From NCBI RefSeq assembly GCF_030160755.1, contig NZ_BSOY01000029.1, positions 1 to 32,949 of the forward strand: DNA of 32,949 bases. The letters run 5' to 3'. The notes under the pieces are model-generated. The model was not told the DNA's origin. It made no database searches and saw only the letters and a program-made list of their open reading frames with translations. Shown here piece after piece: positions 16,749 through 24,539 of the stretch (positions within the stretch are counted from its first letter, which is position 1; every line of letters begins with the position of its first letter). The position numbers and the translations under genes were made by a program. Origin of the DNA: Brevundimonas denitrificans (lineage in GTDB: Bacteria > Pseudomonadota > Alphaproteobacteria > Caulobacterales > Caulobacteraceae).

Positions 16749-16979
16749 TCAGCCCCAGGGCCCGCGCGGTTCGCGCTTTTCAGATGGCGACCGGGGTTGT
16801 CCGCCCTCGGCGGCGATCTCGGCGTCGCGACGCGCCTTGCGCTCGGCGTTCCAGGTCTTGAGCCAATGAGATTCACGACGGTCGCCGCGCCAGACGCTGA
16901 TCCACAGAACCAGCACCAGCAACAGCGAGACCAGGGACGCGATCTCCTGTCCGTCGAGGGTTCGGCCGAAGAGGGTCAA
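16749..16979 (-). CDS. Small single-pass membrane protein, unknown
   Basis: A 76-residue ORF starting with TTG at 16979; AGGA upstream at suitable distance supports this start, and no ATG or GTG precedes the membrane helix in a better position. One hydrophobic helix (IASLVSLLLVLVLWISVWRG, residues 13-32) is followed by a charged cytoplasmic tail rich in Arg, Lys and Glu (WLKTWNAERKARRDAEIAAE). It follows the DUF4170 gene on the same strand after 84 bp. I do not recognise a family. Confidence 0.6.
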   Translation of the reverse strand: MTLFGRTLDGQEIASLVSLLLVLVLWISVWRGDRRESHWLKTWNAERKARRDAEIAAEGGQPRSPSEKREPRGPWG

Positions 16980-17063
16980 GATCGGAGTTCCTGCAAGGGA
17001 GCGTCGAGGTCAGGCGCGCCAGTATAGGCCCGGAAGCGCGCCGGGCCGAAGCTCGTTCCGCCG

Positions 17064-17312
17064 TCAGTGGCCGGGCGCGTCGCCGCGCGGGTCGATCATG
17101 CGATGGGCGTGCAGGATGAAGAACCGCATATGGGCGTTGTCGACGGTGGCCTGGGCCCGGGCCTTCCAGGCCTTGCGGGCCTCTTCGTAGTTGGGGAAGG
17201 CGCCGACGAACTCGACCTTGGACAGGTCGCGGAACACAGGGGCGTCGAGGTGGCGCAGCTCGCCGCCGATGACGAGGTGCAGGAGTTGTTCGGCTTCGGC
17301 GGGCTTGGTCAT
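17064..17312 (-). CDS. DUF4170 family protein
   Basis: An 82-residue protein of the DUF4170 family, which is restricted largely to alphaproteobacteria. Family features: HLVIGGELRHLDAPVFRDLSKVEFVGAFPNYEEARKAWKARAQATVDNAHMRFFILHAHRMIDP in outline, beginning with a beta strand and the FVGxFPxYxxAxxAWxxxAQxTVDNAxxRYxIVHxH pattern. Function is unknown, but in many Rhizobiales and Caulobacterales genomes this gene lies between a CysQ-like phosphatase and the waaA/lpxK genes, which suggests an envelope or lipid A link. Here the CysQ side is preserved (25 bp upstream) while the lipid A side is about 5.6 kb away. Confidence 0.9.
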   Translation of the reverse strand: MTKPAEAEQLLHLVIGGELRHLDAPVFRDLSKVEFVGAFPNYEEARKAWKARAQATVDNAHMRFFILHAHRMIDPRGDAPGH

Positions 17313-17337
17313 GGAGTGATCGTCCGGGCAGGGGGAG

Positions 17338-18135
17338 CTAGCGGGGCGCCAGCGGAATAGGCGCTGTCCGCCGCACGATCAACGGGTGAAGCGCCGGAGC
17401 GCTGCACACGAGGCTGTTCTGACGCGGGTCGGCCTGGTTGAAGCTCCAGGCGCGGCCGTGGTGGTCGCTGACCCGCCCGCCCGCCTCCTCGACAATCAGG
17501 CAGCCGGCGCAGACGTCCCAGTCCCATTTCGGGGTCAGGTTGATGGCGGCGTCGAAGGCCCCGGCGGCGACCAGGGCCATGCGGTAGGCGATGGCGTTGC
17601 GCTTCTCGAACCGCATGGCGGGCCAGGGCTCGATCCAGTGCGGCCCCTCCATCAGCCGGGCGTCGGCGAGGACGGAGGCGTCGTCCAGATCGGTGGTGTC
17701 GGAGGCGGTGATCGGACGGCCCTGAAGCGACGCGCCGCCGCCGAGGGTGGCGGTGAAGGTCTCGCCCAGCGCCGGAGCGTGGATGACGGCGGCGACGGGA
17801 CGTCCGTCCTCGACGATGGCGATGGGAATGCACCACCACGGCTTGCCCTTCATATAGGCGACCGTGCCGTCGATCGGATCGACCACGAAGATGCGGCGGT
17901 TCGAAAGGCGGTCGGCGTTGTCGGCGGTTTCTTCCGACAGCCAGCCGTGGTCGGGCCGGGCCGACAGCAGCGTGTCCTTGAGCAGCTGGTCGACGGCCAT
18001 GTCAGCCGAGGTGACGGGCGAACCGCCGGACTTGGACCAGACCTTCAGCCCGGCGTCGCGTTCGGCCAGCGCCAGCCGGCCCGCCGCCTCGGCGGCGTCG
18101 CGGATCAGGTCGAGATCGGCTGCGAAATCGCTCAT
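17338..18135 (-). CDS. cysQ: Inositol monophosphatase family phosphatase, CysQ-like
   Basis: A 265-residue Mg-dependent phosphatase of the inositol monophosphatase fold, probably a 3'(2'),5'-bisphosphate nucleotidase that recycles PAP from sulfate assimilation. Metal-site residues are Glu68/Glu69 in WLSEETADN, Asp86 and Asp89 in VVDPIDGTVAYMKG, and Asp207 in WDWDVCAGCLIVEEAGG. The ATG at 18135 overlaps the PmbA stop as ATGA, making it the clear start; the frame extends further upstream but into pmbA. Other members of this fold dephosphorylate inositol phosphates or fructose bisphosphate, so the substrate is an inference from the conserved PmbA-CysQ-DUF4170 neighbourhood. Confidence 0.85.
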   Translation of the reverse strand: MSDFAADLDLIRDAAEAAGRLALAERDAGLKVWSKSGGSPVTSADMAVDQLLKDTLLSARPDHGWLSEETADNADRLSNRRIFVVDPIDGTVAYMKGKPWWCIPIAIVEDGRPVAAVIHAPALGETFTATLGGGASLQGRPITASDTTDLDDASVLADARLMEGPHWIEPWPAMRFEKRNAIAYRMALVAAGAFDAAINLTPKWDWDVCAGCLIVEEAGGRVSDHHGRAWSFNQADPRQNSLVCSAPALHPLIVRRTAPIPLAPR

Positions 18136-19487
18136 TTGCCGGCGATGGCCACGCCGTCGAACATCAGCGACGGGCTGTTGAAACTGCCGCGGAATTCGAG
18201 GTCCGAGCCGCGCTCGAGCCGGATCCACAGGTCGGCGAGATTGCCGGCGACGGTGACGCCGCTGACGGGCCAGACGATCTCGCCGTTCTCGAACCAGAAG
18301 CCCGACACCCCGGCGGACCAGTCGCCGTTGTTGGCGTTCAGCGAGGGGCCGAACATCGAGGTGACCAGCAATCCCGTACCGGCGTCGGCCATCAGCCCGT
18401 CCAGATCCCGCTCGCCCGGTTCGAGATGCAGATTATGGGTCGAGACGCCGGGCGGGCCGGCGAGGCCGCGCGAGGCGTGGCCGGTCGAGGCCATTCCCAA
18501 CTGGGCCGCGGCGGCGCTGTTGAGCAGCCAGGTGCTCAGAACGCCGTCCTGGACGATGGACTGGCGCGACACCGCCACGCCCTCGTCGTCGAACGGGGTG
18601 GAGCCAAGGCCGCGGATGCGGAACGGGTCGTCGATCAGATCGACGCCGGTCGGCAGGATGCGCTGGCCGAGACGGTCCTTGAGGAAGGAGGTGCCGCGGG
18701 CGATCGAGGGGCCGGAGATGGCGCCGAGAATGGGCGACAGGACCTGGGTGGCGATGCGATTCTCGAAGATGACCGGGGCGGTGGTCGAATCGATCTTGCG
18801 CGGCCCCGTGCGGGCCACGGCGCGACGGCCGGCGTAGTCGCCGATGGAGGCGGCCGACGGCAGATCGGACAGGTGACGCACGGCGCGGTGTTCGCCGCCG
18901 CGTTCCATGGCGCCGTCCTTTTCGGCGATGACGCCGACGCCGAGGGAGAAGGCCGAGCCGTGGTAGGCGCCGTCAAAGCCGTGCGAGGTGACCAGCCGCC
19001 AGCGGCTGGACGAGGCCGAGGCGTGGCCGCCTTCGGATTTGGCCACGCCGGGCACGGCCATGGCGGCGGCCTCGGTCTCGGCGGCCATGGCCTCGAGCTC
19101 GGCGGCGCTGCGCTCGGCCGGATCGAACAGATCGAGGTCGGCGAAGGGGCCGCGGGCGAGGCGATCCTGCGGGGCGAGGCCGGCATAGGGGTCCTCCGGC
19201 GCGAGCCGGGCCATGGCCACGGCGCGCTCGACCAGGCGGGTTCGCGTGGCGTCGGACAGGTCGGAGGCGGAGACGACGGCCGATCGGCGCCCGATGAAGA
19301 CCCGCAGGCCGAGGTCGCGGCTCTCTTCGCGTTCGACATCTTCAAGCGCACCGTTGCGGACGCCCACGGACAGGGAGGCGCGCTCGGCCGAGACGGCTTC
19401 GGCGGCGTCGGCCCCGGCCCTGAGGGCGGCGGCGACCAGATCGGGCAGGATGTCGGGAGAGGCGGCGGACGCGGTACGGTCAGGCAT
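18132..19487 (-). CDS. pmbA: TldD/PmbA family protein, PmbA (TldE) side
   Basis: A 451-residue cytoplasmic protein of the TldD/PmbA family. In Enterobacteria TldD and PmbA (TldE) form a heterodimeric metalloprotease that trims unfolded peptides, matures microcin B17 and degrades the antitoxin CcdA. PmbA lacks the catalytic HExxxH, and none is visible here, which supports the PmbA assignment. Landmarks: the N-terminal AGADAAEAVSAERASLSVGVRNG, the DLGLRVFIGRRSAVVS strand, VIFENRIATQVLSPILGAISG, FDDEGVAVSRQSIVQDGVLSTWLL and the C-terminal FWFENGEIVWPVSGVTVAGNLADLW. A separate tldD gene is expected elsewhere. It starts a coupled run with CysQ and DUF4170 on the minus strand. Confidence 0.94.
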   Translation of the reverse strand: MPDRTASAASPDILPDLVAAALRAGADAAEAVSAERASLSVGVRNGALEDVEREESRDLGLRVFIGRRSAVVSASDLSDATRTRLVERAVAMARLAPEDPYAGLAPQDRLARGPFADLDLFDPAERSAAELEAMAAETEAAAMAVPGVAKSEGGHASASSSRWRLVTSHGFDGAYHGSAFSLGVGVIAEKDGAMERGGEHRAVRHLSDLPSAASIGDYAGRRAVARTGPRKIDSTTAPVIFENRIATQVLSPILGAISGPSIARGTSFLKDRLGQRILPTGVDLIDDPFRIRGLGSTPFDDEGVAVSRQSIVQDGVLSTWLLNSAAAAQLGMASTGHASRGLAGPPGVSTHNLHLEPGERDLDGLMADAGTGLLVTSMFGPSLNANNGDWSAGVSGFWFENGEIVWPVSGVTVAGNLADLWIRLERGSDLEFRGSFNSPSLMFDGVAIAGK

Positions 19488-19532
19488 GCCCCGATATGGC
19501 CGGGCCGGGGGTTCCGCGCAACGGCGCCGACG

Positions 19533-19949
19533 TCAGATGCAGCCGAAGGCGCAGGCGATCAGGGTGCCGGCGCCGCCGATCAGCGCCGCCTGGGTCAGGA
19601 TCATGCCCGCCATACGCCCGAACGACGGCTGTTTCGTCTGGCTCAGGCCCCAGGCGTGGAGGATGCGCCCGAGCAGCATGGCGCCGCCGACGGCGTGGAT
19701 CCAGACGGGCTGGAAGTCGAGCAGGGCCATCAGAATCAGGATCGCGAGGCAGGGCGGGATGTATTCCGCCGCATTGCCGAAGGCCCGGCTGGCCGCCGTC
19801 AGCTGGGGGTCGCCGCCGTCGCCGAACGACACCTTGAGCCGCTTGCGGGTGAAAATGGTCCTGAACGACAGGACGACCAGCAGCAGGATCGACAGGCCGC
19901 TCCACAGCGCCGCGGCCTGGAGGGCCGTCATCGCGTCAAATGTCGCCAT
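19533..19949 (-). CDS. MAPEG-family membrane protein
   Basis: A 138-residue, four-helix integral membrane protein of the MAPEG superfamily (membrane-associated proteins in eicosanoid and glutathione metabolism). Helix 1 is TALQAAALWSGLSILLLVVL. Helix 2 follows the signature AFGNAAEYIPPCLAILILMA, where N and E are the conserved glutathione-site type residues. GGAMLLGRILHAWGLSQT matches the R-x-x-H/Y region between helices 3 and 4. Bacterial members are usually uncharacterised, some with glutathione transferase or peroxidase activity. Its ATG overlaps the last base of the M14 peptidase stop (TGATG), so translation is coupled. Confidence 0.9.
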   Translation of the reverse strand: MATFDAMTALQAAALWSGLSILLLVVLSFRTIFTRKRLKVSFGDGGDPQLTAASRAFGNAAEYIPPCLAILILMALLDFQPVWIHAVGGAMLLGRILHAWGLSQTKQPSFGRMAGMILTQAALIGGAGTLIACAFGCI

Positions 19950-21781
19950 CAGTCTTCTCGCCCCACCGGATAGAGCCGGTAGCGATCATCATAGAACGGG
20001 GTTCTCTCGTAGAACCACTGCAAACGCGCGTCGCCGTTGGCGGCGAACTCCGGTTCGGCCGCCAGTTTCGCCTCAAACGCGGCCTTCAGCGCCGGGTCGG
20101 CGGCCATCATGGCCTCAGCCAGCGGGGCGATGGCGTAGCCTTCGATATATTCGACCCGGCTCAGGACCTCGGGGAACATGCCCCAGGCGAAGAAGCTCTC
20201 GGAGGACTGCGGCTCCAGCAGCAGGACGACGATGTCGCCCAGCGGCTGGTCGGTGGGCACGCGGACCGAGCCGGCGGGGAAGGTCCAGTCGCGGCGCTCG
20301 GGCGTGACGCCTGTGACGGTGACGCCGACATGGCCCTCATTGGCGCGGGTCGCCAGCTTCGGCTCGACGAGGCGCAGCATGTCGAGGTTGACGGTGCGGG
20401 CGGCGTCGACCGTCTCCATCCGGATCCCGTGCAGGCGGAGCCGCTCGATGATGTCCGTGCGATACGACGGCACCCAATAGGCCTCGGGGCGACGGAGGGT
20501 CAGGGTCGGACGCGAGCCGTAGAAGGGCAGGGCCCAGGGCTCGAGATCGGCCACGCCCAGCCAGCGGATCTCCTGACGGCCCGAGGCGGGGCTGTCGTAC
20601 ATCTCATAGCGGATGCCCTTGAAGGTCCGGGTGTAGGCCGGGGTCGGGTCGGGGGCGAAATTGGCCGGGATTTCCGTGGGGCGCAGGGCCGTATCGGCGG
20701 CGATGGCGCTGCGCAGGGCGGGTCCCTCGGCGGCCAGGCGGCGCAGGGCGGCCTCGAGGAAGACATAGGTCCCCAGCACCCGCTGCTCATAGGGCTTCAG
20801 GCTGTGGTTCTCGATCAGGATGGTCGGGACATGGGCCGCCGAGCCCCAGCCGTTGGAGAAGCGCTCGCCGAGGCCGCCGTCCGACAGGCCCGCGCGGGGA
20901 TCGGCGTCGATGCCGAAGACCAGTTCGCCCGGGATGTGGCCCTCTGCCTCAAGCGCCGCATTGATCGCGGGCTTGAAGGTCGCGTCCAGCCAGGCCGCGA
21001 TGGCCGGCGAGCGCGACCAGACGCCGTTCTCGCCATTGTAGCCGTAGGTGACGTCGTACTGGTAATCCATGCCGTCGGTGACGTGGATGTCGACGTACAG
21101 GTCGGGCCGGTATTTCAGCACCAGACCGCGCACGGCCCGCATCTCGGGCTGGTCCAGTTTCAGATAGTCGCGGTTGAGGTTCTGGTTGGTCGCTGTGTTC
21201 CGCCAGCCCTGGATGCGGGGCCCGCGCTGGTTGGGGCGGCTCCAGGCGCTGGCGCGCTCGTGGCCGTCGACCGACAGGATGGGGATCAGGATCAGATTGA
21301 CCCGGTCCAGCAGGTCGTCCTTGCCGTTGAAGGCGATGTCGCGGAGCAGCATCATGCCCGCGTCCTTGCCGTCGATCTCGCCGGGGTGGATGCCTGCCTG
21401 GGCCAGCAGCACGGGCTTGGCCGGATCAAAGGCGGCCCCGTCCTTCGAGGCGATGACGGCGTAGATCGGCCGGCCCTCGGGCGAGACGCCGAACTGTTCG
21501 ATGCGGATCAGGTCCGAGGCGGCGTCCAGCCGGTCGAACCAGGCGCGGGTATCGGCGTAGTTCGGGCTCTCGTCATGATCGGCGTCGGCCTCGAAGGCCG
21601 TGACCCAGGGGTCCGAGGCGTCGCGCAGCAGGGCGCGGCTGGCGCCGTCCCAGGCGGGAGCCGGCGGCAGGAAGGGCTGGTCCCACGGCGCGGCGTTGGC
21701 GACGGACGACGGGGCGGACTGGGACATGACGGGACTCGATACGAGCGCGGCGAACGCGGCGATGATCAGGGCGGAGCGCAT
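19949..21781 (-). CDS. Secreted M14-family zinc metallocarboxypeptidase
   Basis: A 610-residue exported peptidase of the M14 family. The ATG at 21781 gives a signal peptide (SALIIAAFAALVSSPVMSQS, cleavage near residue 21); the longer upstream frame is arginine-rich and overlaps the neighbouring gene region, so it is rejected. Zinc ligands are His132 and Glu135 in AQAGIHPGEIDGKDAG and His233 in LYVDIHVTDG; NLNRDYLKLDQPEMRA carries the substrate-binding Asn-Arg of the family (NRD). The catalytic glutamate is probably in ILIENHSLKPYEQRV. The C-terminal ~250 residues form an extra domain of unknown role. It probably trims peptides in the periplasm. It is coupled to the MAPEG gene. Confidence 0.93.
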   Translation of the reverse strand: MRSALIIAAFAALVSSPVMSQSAPSSVANAAPWDQPFLPPAPAWDGASRALLRDASDPWVTAFEADADHDESPNYADTRAWFDRLDAASDLIRIEQFGVSPEGRPIYAVIASKDGAAFDPAKPVLLAQAGIHPGEIDGKDAGMMLLRDIAFNGKDDLLDRVNLILIPILSVDGHERASAWSRPNQRGPRIQGWRNTATNQNLNRDYLKLDQPEMRAVRGLVLKYRPDLYVDIHVTDGMDYQYDVTYGYNGENGVWSRSPAIAAWLDATFKPAINAALEAEGHIPGELVFGIDADPRAGLSDGGLGERFSNGWGSAAHVPTILIENHSLKPYEQRVLGTYVFLEAALRRLAAEGPALRSAIAADTALRPTEIPANFAPDPTPAYTRTFKGIRYEMYDSPASGRQEIRWLGVADLEPWALPFYGSRPTLTLRRPEAYWVPSYRTDIIERLRLHGIRMETVDAARTVNLDMLRLVEPKLATRANEGHVGVTVTGVTPERRDWTFPAGSVRVPTDQPLGDIVVLLLEPQSSESFFAWGMFPEVLSRVEYIEGYAIAPLAEAMMAADPALKAAFEAKLAAEPEFAANGDARLQWFYERTPFYDDRYRLYPVGRED

Positions 21782-21812
21782 GACAGGTTCCTCGGCCATT
21801 CGTCGCCGCGTT

Positions 21813-22475
21813 TCAAGCGGCGGGTCGTCCCGGCGGAAGCGCGGCTCCCGCTGCCGGCTCCGTTGTCGCCGCCGGTTCGGTCGGCAGTCCCGCCGCCATG
21901 AGCTCCGGGGCGAGAAGCGACGCGATCGCGAGCACGACATACACCGCCATATGCAGGCCGATCATGGTCGCGAATAGCCGGGGCCGCTCTGCTATGGCCG
22001 CGGGTACGACCAGCACCAGATAGAACGCGAGGGTCGCAAGATAGCCCCCGATGAGCAGGGCGCCGCCCGGCTTGTTGAAGTTGACGATGATCGCAGCCAC
22101 GACCAGCAGGGCATTCGCCACGGCGGTCAGCATCAGCACCACCGTCTTGTTGGCCCAGAAGTGATCGTCCAGCGACGCCCCGTCCTCGATCTCGTGGGGG
22201 AAGACGAGAGAGGCGGCGATGAAATAGACCAGGGTGATGACCAGCCCGATGACCAGCATGCCGTAGCTGAACGGCAGGTCCCGGAAATTCACCCAGGCCG
22301 AGTCCCAGAAGCTGGCGATGTCCAGCGCGACGAACAGGGCCAGCATGGGCGTGAGCCAGCCGATGCGAATCTTCCTGCGGTGCTGGATCGCGGTCGCCAG
22401 CCCTGTGGCGATGACGGCGACCGACAGGCCCAGCAACAGGCCGTAGAAGCTGAAGAAGAACTCGAACGCGCTCAA
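21813..22475 (-). CDS. Polytopic membrane protein, unknown function
   Basis: A 220-residue integral membrane protein of about six helices that I do not recognise: FFFSFYGLLLGLSVAVIATG, WLTPMLALFVALDIASFW, YGMLVIGLVITLVYFIAASL, VVLMLTAVANALLVVAAIIV, LLIGGYLATLAFYLVLVV and TMIGLHMAVYVVLAIASLL, ending in an Ala/Pro-rich tail. The start is a TTG at 22475 with a GGGGGG run six bases upstream; no earlier ATG is available in a sensible context. It lies 31 bp before the M14 peptidase and 42 bp after the DUF1579-like gene, on the same strand. Clear coding potential, no function assigned. Confidence 0.8.
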   Translation of the reverse strand: MSAFEFFFSFYGLLLGLSVAVIATGLATAIQHRRKIRIGWLTPMLALFVALDIASFWDSAWVNFRDLPFSYGMLVIGLVITLVYFIAASLVFPHEIEDGASLDDHFWANKTVVLMLTAVANALLVVAAIIVNFNKPGGALLIGGYLATLAFYLVLVVPAAIAERPRLFATMIGLHMAVYVVLAIASLLAPELMAAGLPTEPAATTEPAAGAALPPGRPAA

Positions 22476-22517
22476 GAGCGGCCCCCCGACCCGTGGTCCG
22501 TGACACTAGGGGCGGAA

Positions 22518-23024
22518 TCAGGCCGGCGTCACCCGGCAATCGACCGCCCGCGTGAAGTCCATGACCCAGTTGGTTTCCCAGGTCCGGCCGTCGTCGAAGG
22601 AGAACCGCTGGGTCCAGCGGGCGCTGTCGGGGGTGATGTCCGACCAGATGTAGCGGGCGATTACGGGGCGGCCGTCGCAGAAGTCCGGCCCCTCGAGCGT
22701 GCATCCGGCGGCGTCGAAGCGGCCGCGCACGGGCGGTTGCAGCACGCCGTTCTGGCTGCTGATCCAGTGGATGACCCATTCGCGGGCCGGCATGTCGAAG
22801 GACCGCACCGCCATGCCGGTCCAGCCGCGCGCCGGGCAGTCGATCTGTTCGACATTGGCCAGTCCGCCCAGCCGCGGCTCGCACCAGCCCGTGGAGGGGA
22901 ATTCATCCCAGTCGTCGGCGCCAACGCCCAGCGTCCTGAGCCTGCGGTTGGCGACGGTCCAGCGGCCGTGGATGAAGTCGAAGTCGTGGATTTCGGGCAG
23001 GGATTCGAGAGGTTGGGCGGACAT
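22518..23024 (-). CDS. DUF1579-like / lipocalin-like small protein
   Basis: A 168-residue cytoplasmic protein. The opening HDFDFIHGRWTVANRRL is the FDFxxGxWxVxNRRL pattern of DUF1579-type, lipocalin-like barrel proteins, and later strands (WVIHWISSQNGVLQPPVRG, GRPVIARYIWSDITPDSARW, DDGRTWETNWVMDF) repeat the usual W-x-W/F motifs. The ATG at 23024 has AAAGGAA seven bases upstream and is preferred to an in-frame codon 54 bp earlier that lies across the palindrome. It is divergent from a YafY-type regulator. Ligand unknown; the family name rests on motif recall, not on an alignment. Confidence 0.8.
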   Translation of the reverse strand: MSAQPLESLPEIHDFDFIHGRWTVANRRLRTLGVGADDWDEFPSTGWCEPRLGGLANVEQIDCPARGWTGMAVRSFDMPAREWVIHWISSQNGVLQPPVRGRFDAAGCTLEGPDFCDGRPVIARYIWSDITPDSARWTQRFSFDDGRTWETNWVMDFTRAVDCRVTPA

Positions 23025-23071
23025 GGCGGGGTTCCTTTCGCTGAACGCCGCAAAGCCATAGGCCCCATAAA

Positions 23072-23088
23072 CTGACATCTGTTGTCAG
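23072..23088. promoter_or_regulatory. Candidate YafY operator: CTGACA-N5-TGTCAG
   Basis: CTGACA (23072-23077) and TGTCAG (23083-23088) are perfect inverted halves with a 5-bp centre, in the 87-bp spacer between the DUF1579-like gene and the YafY-type regulator. It lies 24 bp upstream of the regulator's ATG and 48 bp upstream of the divergent ATG, so it could govern both. Confidence 0.6.
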
Positions 23089-23111
23089 GATAAATCGGCT
23101 AGTGTCGAAAA

Positions 23112-24083
23112 ATGCGCGCCAGCCGACTGCTTTCGATCCTGCTGCTGCTCCAGACCCGGGGGCGGATGACGGCCGAGGCGCTGGCGGCCGAGTTCGAGGT
23201 GTCGGTGCGCACCATCTATCGCGATATCGACCAGCTGAGCGCGGCCGGGACGCCGGTCTATGCCGACCGTGGCCGATCGGGCGGATTCCAGCTGATGGAC
23301 GGCTATCGGACCCGGTTAACCGGCCTGACCGACGCCGAGGCCGAGACGCTTTTCCTCGGCGGCCTGTCCGGGCCGGCGGCGCAGATGGGCTTCTCCGGCG
23401 CGGTGACGACCATGCAGCTGAAGCTGCTGGCGGCCCTTCCACCCGAGCGTCAGGCAGCGGCGGAGCGGCTGGCGGGGCGGTTCCACCTTGATCCGGTCGG
23501 CTGGTATCAGACCGCCGACGAGGCCGAACGCCTGCCCGTGATCGCACAGGCGGTGTGGAACAGCCGCCGTATCGCCGTGCGCTATGAGAGCTGGAAGGGC
23601 GAGGTGGCGCGCGCGCTGGAGCCGCTGGGCCTGATCCTGAAGGCGGGGCTCTGGTATCTGGCGGCGCGACCGGTCGAGGGGCGGGGCGATCCGCGCACCT
23701 ATCGCGTCTCGAACATTCTGGAGCTGACGGTCGGCGAGGCGACGTTCGAACGGCCCGCCGGCTTCGACCTCGCGGCGTGGTGGGCGGAAACCTCGCGGCG
23801 GTTCGAGGCCGACATTTTCACCGGGACGGCGACCCTGAGAGTGTCAAAGGCGGGTCTGAAACAGTTGGCGAAACTGGGGGCCGAGCAGGCGCGGATCGCG
23901 GCGGAAGCCGCCGCTGGCGCCGGCGAAGGTTGGGTCGTGGTGACCGTGCCGATCGAGTCGGTCGAGCACGCGGCCGTCGATTTTCTGCGACTGGGCGGCG
24001 AGGCCGAAATCCTGGCCCCGGCCGCCCTCAGAGACGCGATGCGCGAGACCGCCGGGCGGCTGGCGCAGCTCTACCGCGACTGA
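23112..24083 (+). CDS. YafY-type WYL-domain transcriptional regulator
   Basis: A 323-residue DeoR-like regulator. The N-terminal winged helix (residues 1-60) reads RLLSILLLLQTRGRMTAEAL, EFEVSVRTIYRDIDQLSAAG and VYADRGRSGGFQLMDGY, the classic YafY start. The central WYL domain has the signature GLWYLAARP (Trp181-Tyr182-Leu183) preceded by AVRYESWKGEVARALEPLGL, and a C-terminal WCX region follows. WYL domains bind nucleic acids or small ligands. Its target is probably the divergent DUF1579-like gene, through the inverted repeat in the spacer. The RBS is weak. It converges on the next gene with 4 bp between stops. Confidence 0.94.
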   Translation: MRASRLLSILLLLQTRGRMTAEALAAEFEVSVRTIYRDIDQLSAAGTPVYADRGRSGGFQLMDGYRTRLTGLTDAEAETLFLGGLSGPAAQMGFSGAVTTMQLKLLAALPPERQAAAERLAGRFHLDPVGWYQTADEAERLPVIAQAVWNSRRIAVRYESWKGEVARALEPLGLILKAGLWYLAARPVEGRGDPRTYRVSNILELTVGEATFERPAGFDLAAWWAETSRRFEADIFTGTATLRVSKAGLKQLAKLGAEQARIAAEAAAGAGEGWVVVTVPIESVEHAAVDFLRLGGEAEILAPAALRDAMRETAGRLAQLYRD

Positions 24084-24087
24084 AGCC

Positions 24088-24435
24088 TCAGCGGTTCAGC
24101 TTGGCCTGCAGCCGGTCGTAAACGGCCTGTTCGGCCGTGCGGCGGGCGGTGAGGTCGGCGATCGTGGCCGTGTGTTCCGGAGTGGCGCCGCCGGCGGCCT
24201 GGGCGAGGGCGTGGACCGCGGCGAGCTGGGTGTCGAGATTGTTGATCTCGGCCTGGGCGTCCCACATCCGGTCCTCTTCCGCCTCGGTCAGACGCGGCGC
24301 GGGCGGGCGGACCCGACGCGGCGGGTCGCGGCGGGCGCCGCTGCCGACCCGCACCTGGGCATCGGCCCCGGTCGGAACGGTCACGACGGGCGAGGCGAGA
24401 ACGACGGCGAGGAGGGCGATCAGCGGCAGCTTCAT
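24088..24435 (-). CDS. Small exported protein with C-terminal coiled coil
   Basis: A 115-residue protein with a clear signal peptide (LPLIALLAVVLASPVVTV, likely cut after TGADA). The mature part begins with a basic, proline-rich stretch (RRDPPRRVRPPAPR), then a charged helix region from LTEAEEDRMWDAQAEINNLD to the end (DRLQAKLNR) that could form a coiled coil. Probably periplasmic; family unknown. GGGGAGGAAAG-like purine sequence is on the opposite strand, so the RBS on this strand is weak. The 104 bp upstream holds its promoter region and the end of ubiD; no clear terminator is seen there. Confidence 0.75.
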   Translation of the reverse strand: MKLPLIALLAVVLASPVVTVPTGADAQVRVGSGARRDPPRRVRPPAPRLTEAEEDRMWDAQAEINNLDTQLAAVHALAQAAGGATPEHTATIADLTARRTAEQAVYDRLQAKLNR

Positions 24436-24539
24436 GATGGGCCTCGAACAGGGGAGGAAAGCGAAGACGTGACCCTAGATTACCGTTCTGTCATTTGTGA
24501 AGCGCTTTTCGGACACAATCGCCGAAGGAAACGACACCG

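Noticed and set aside
19940..21901. 653-codon plus-strand open frame across the M14 peptidase
   Set aside because: Antisense shadow; the M14 gene has a signal peptide and full zinc-site motifs on the other strand.
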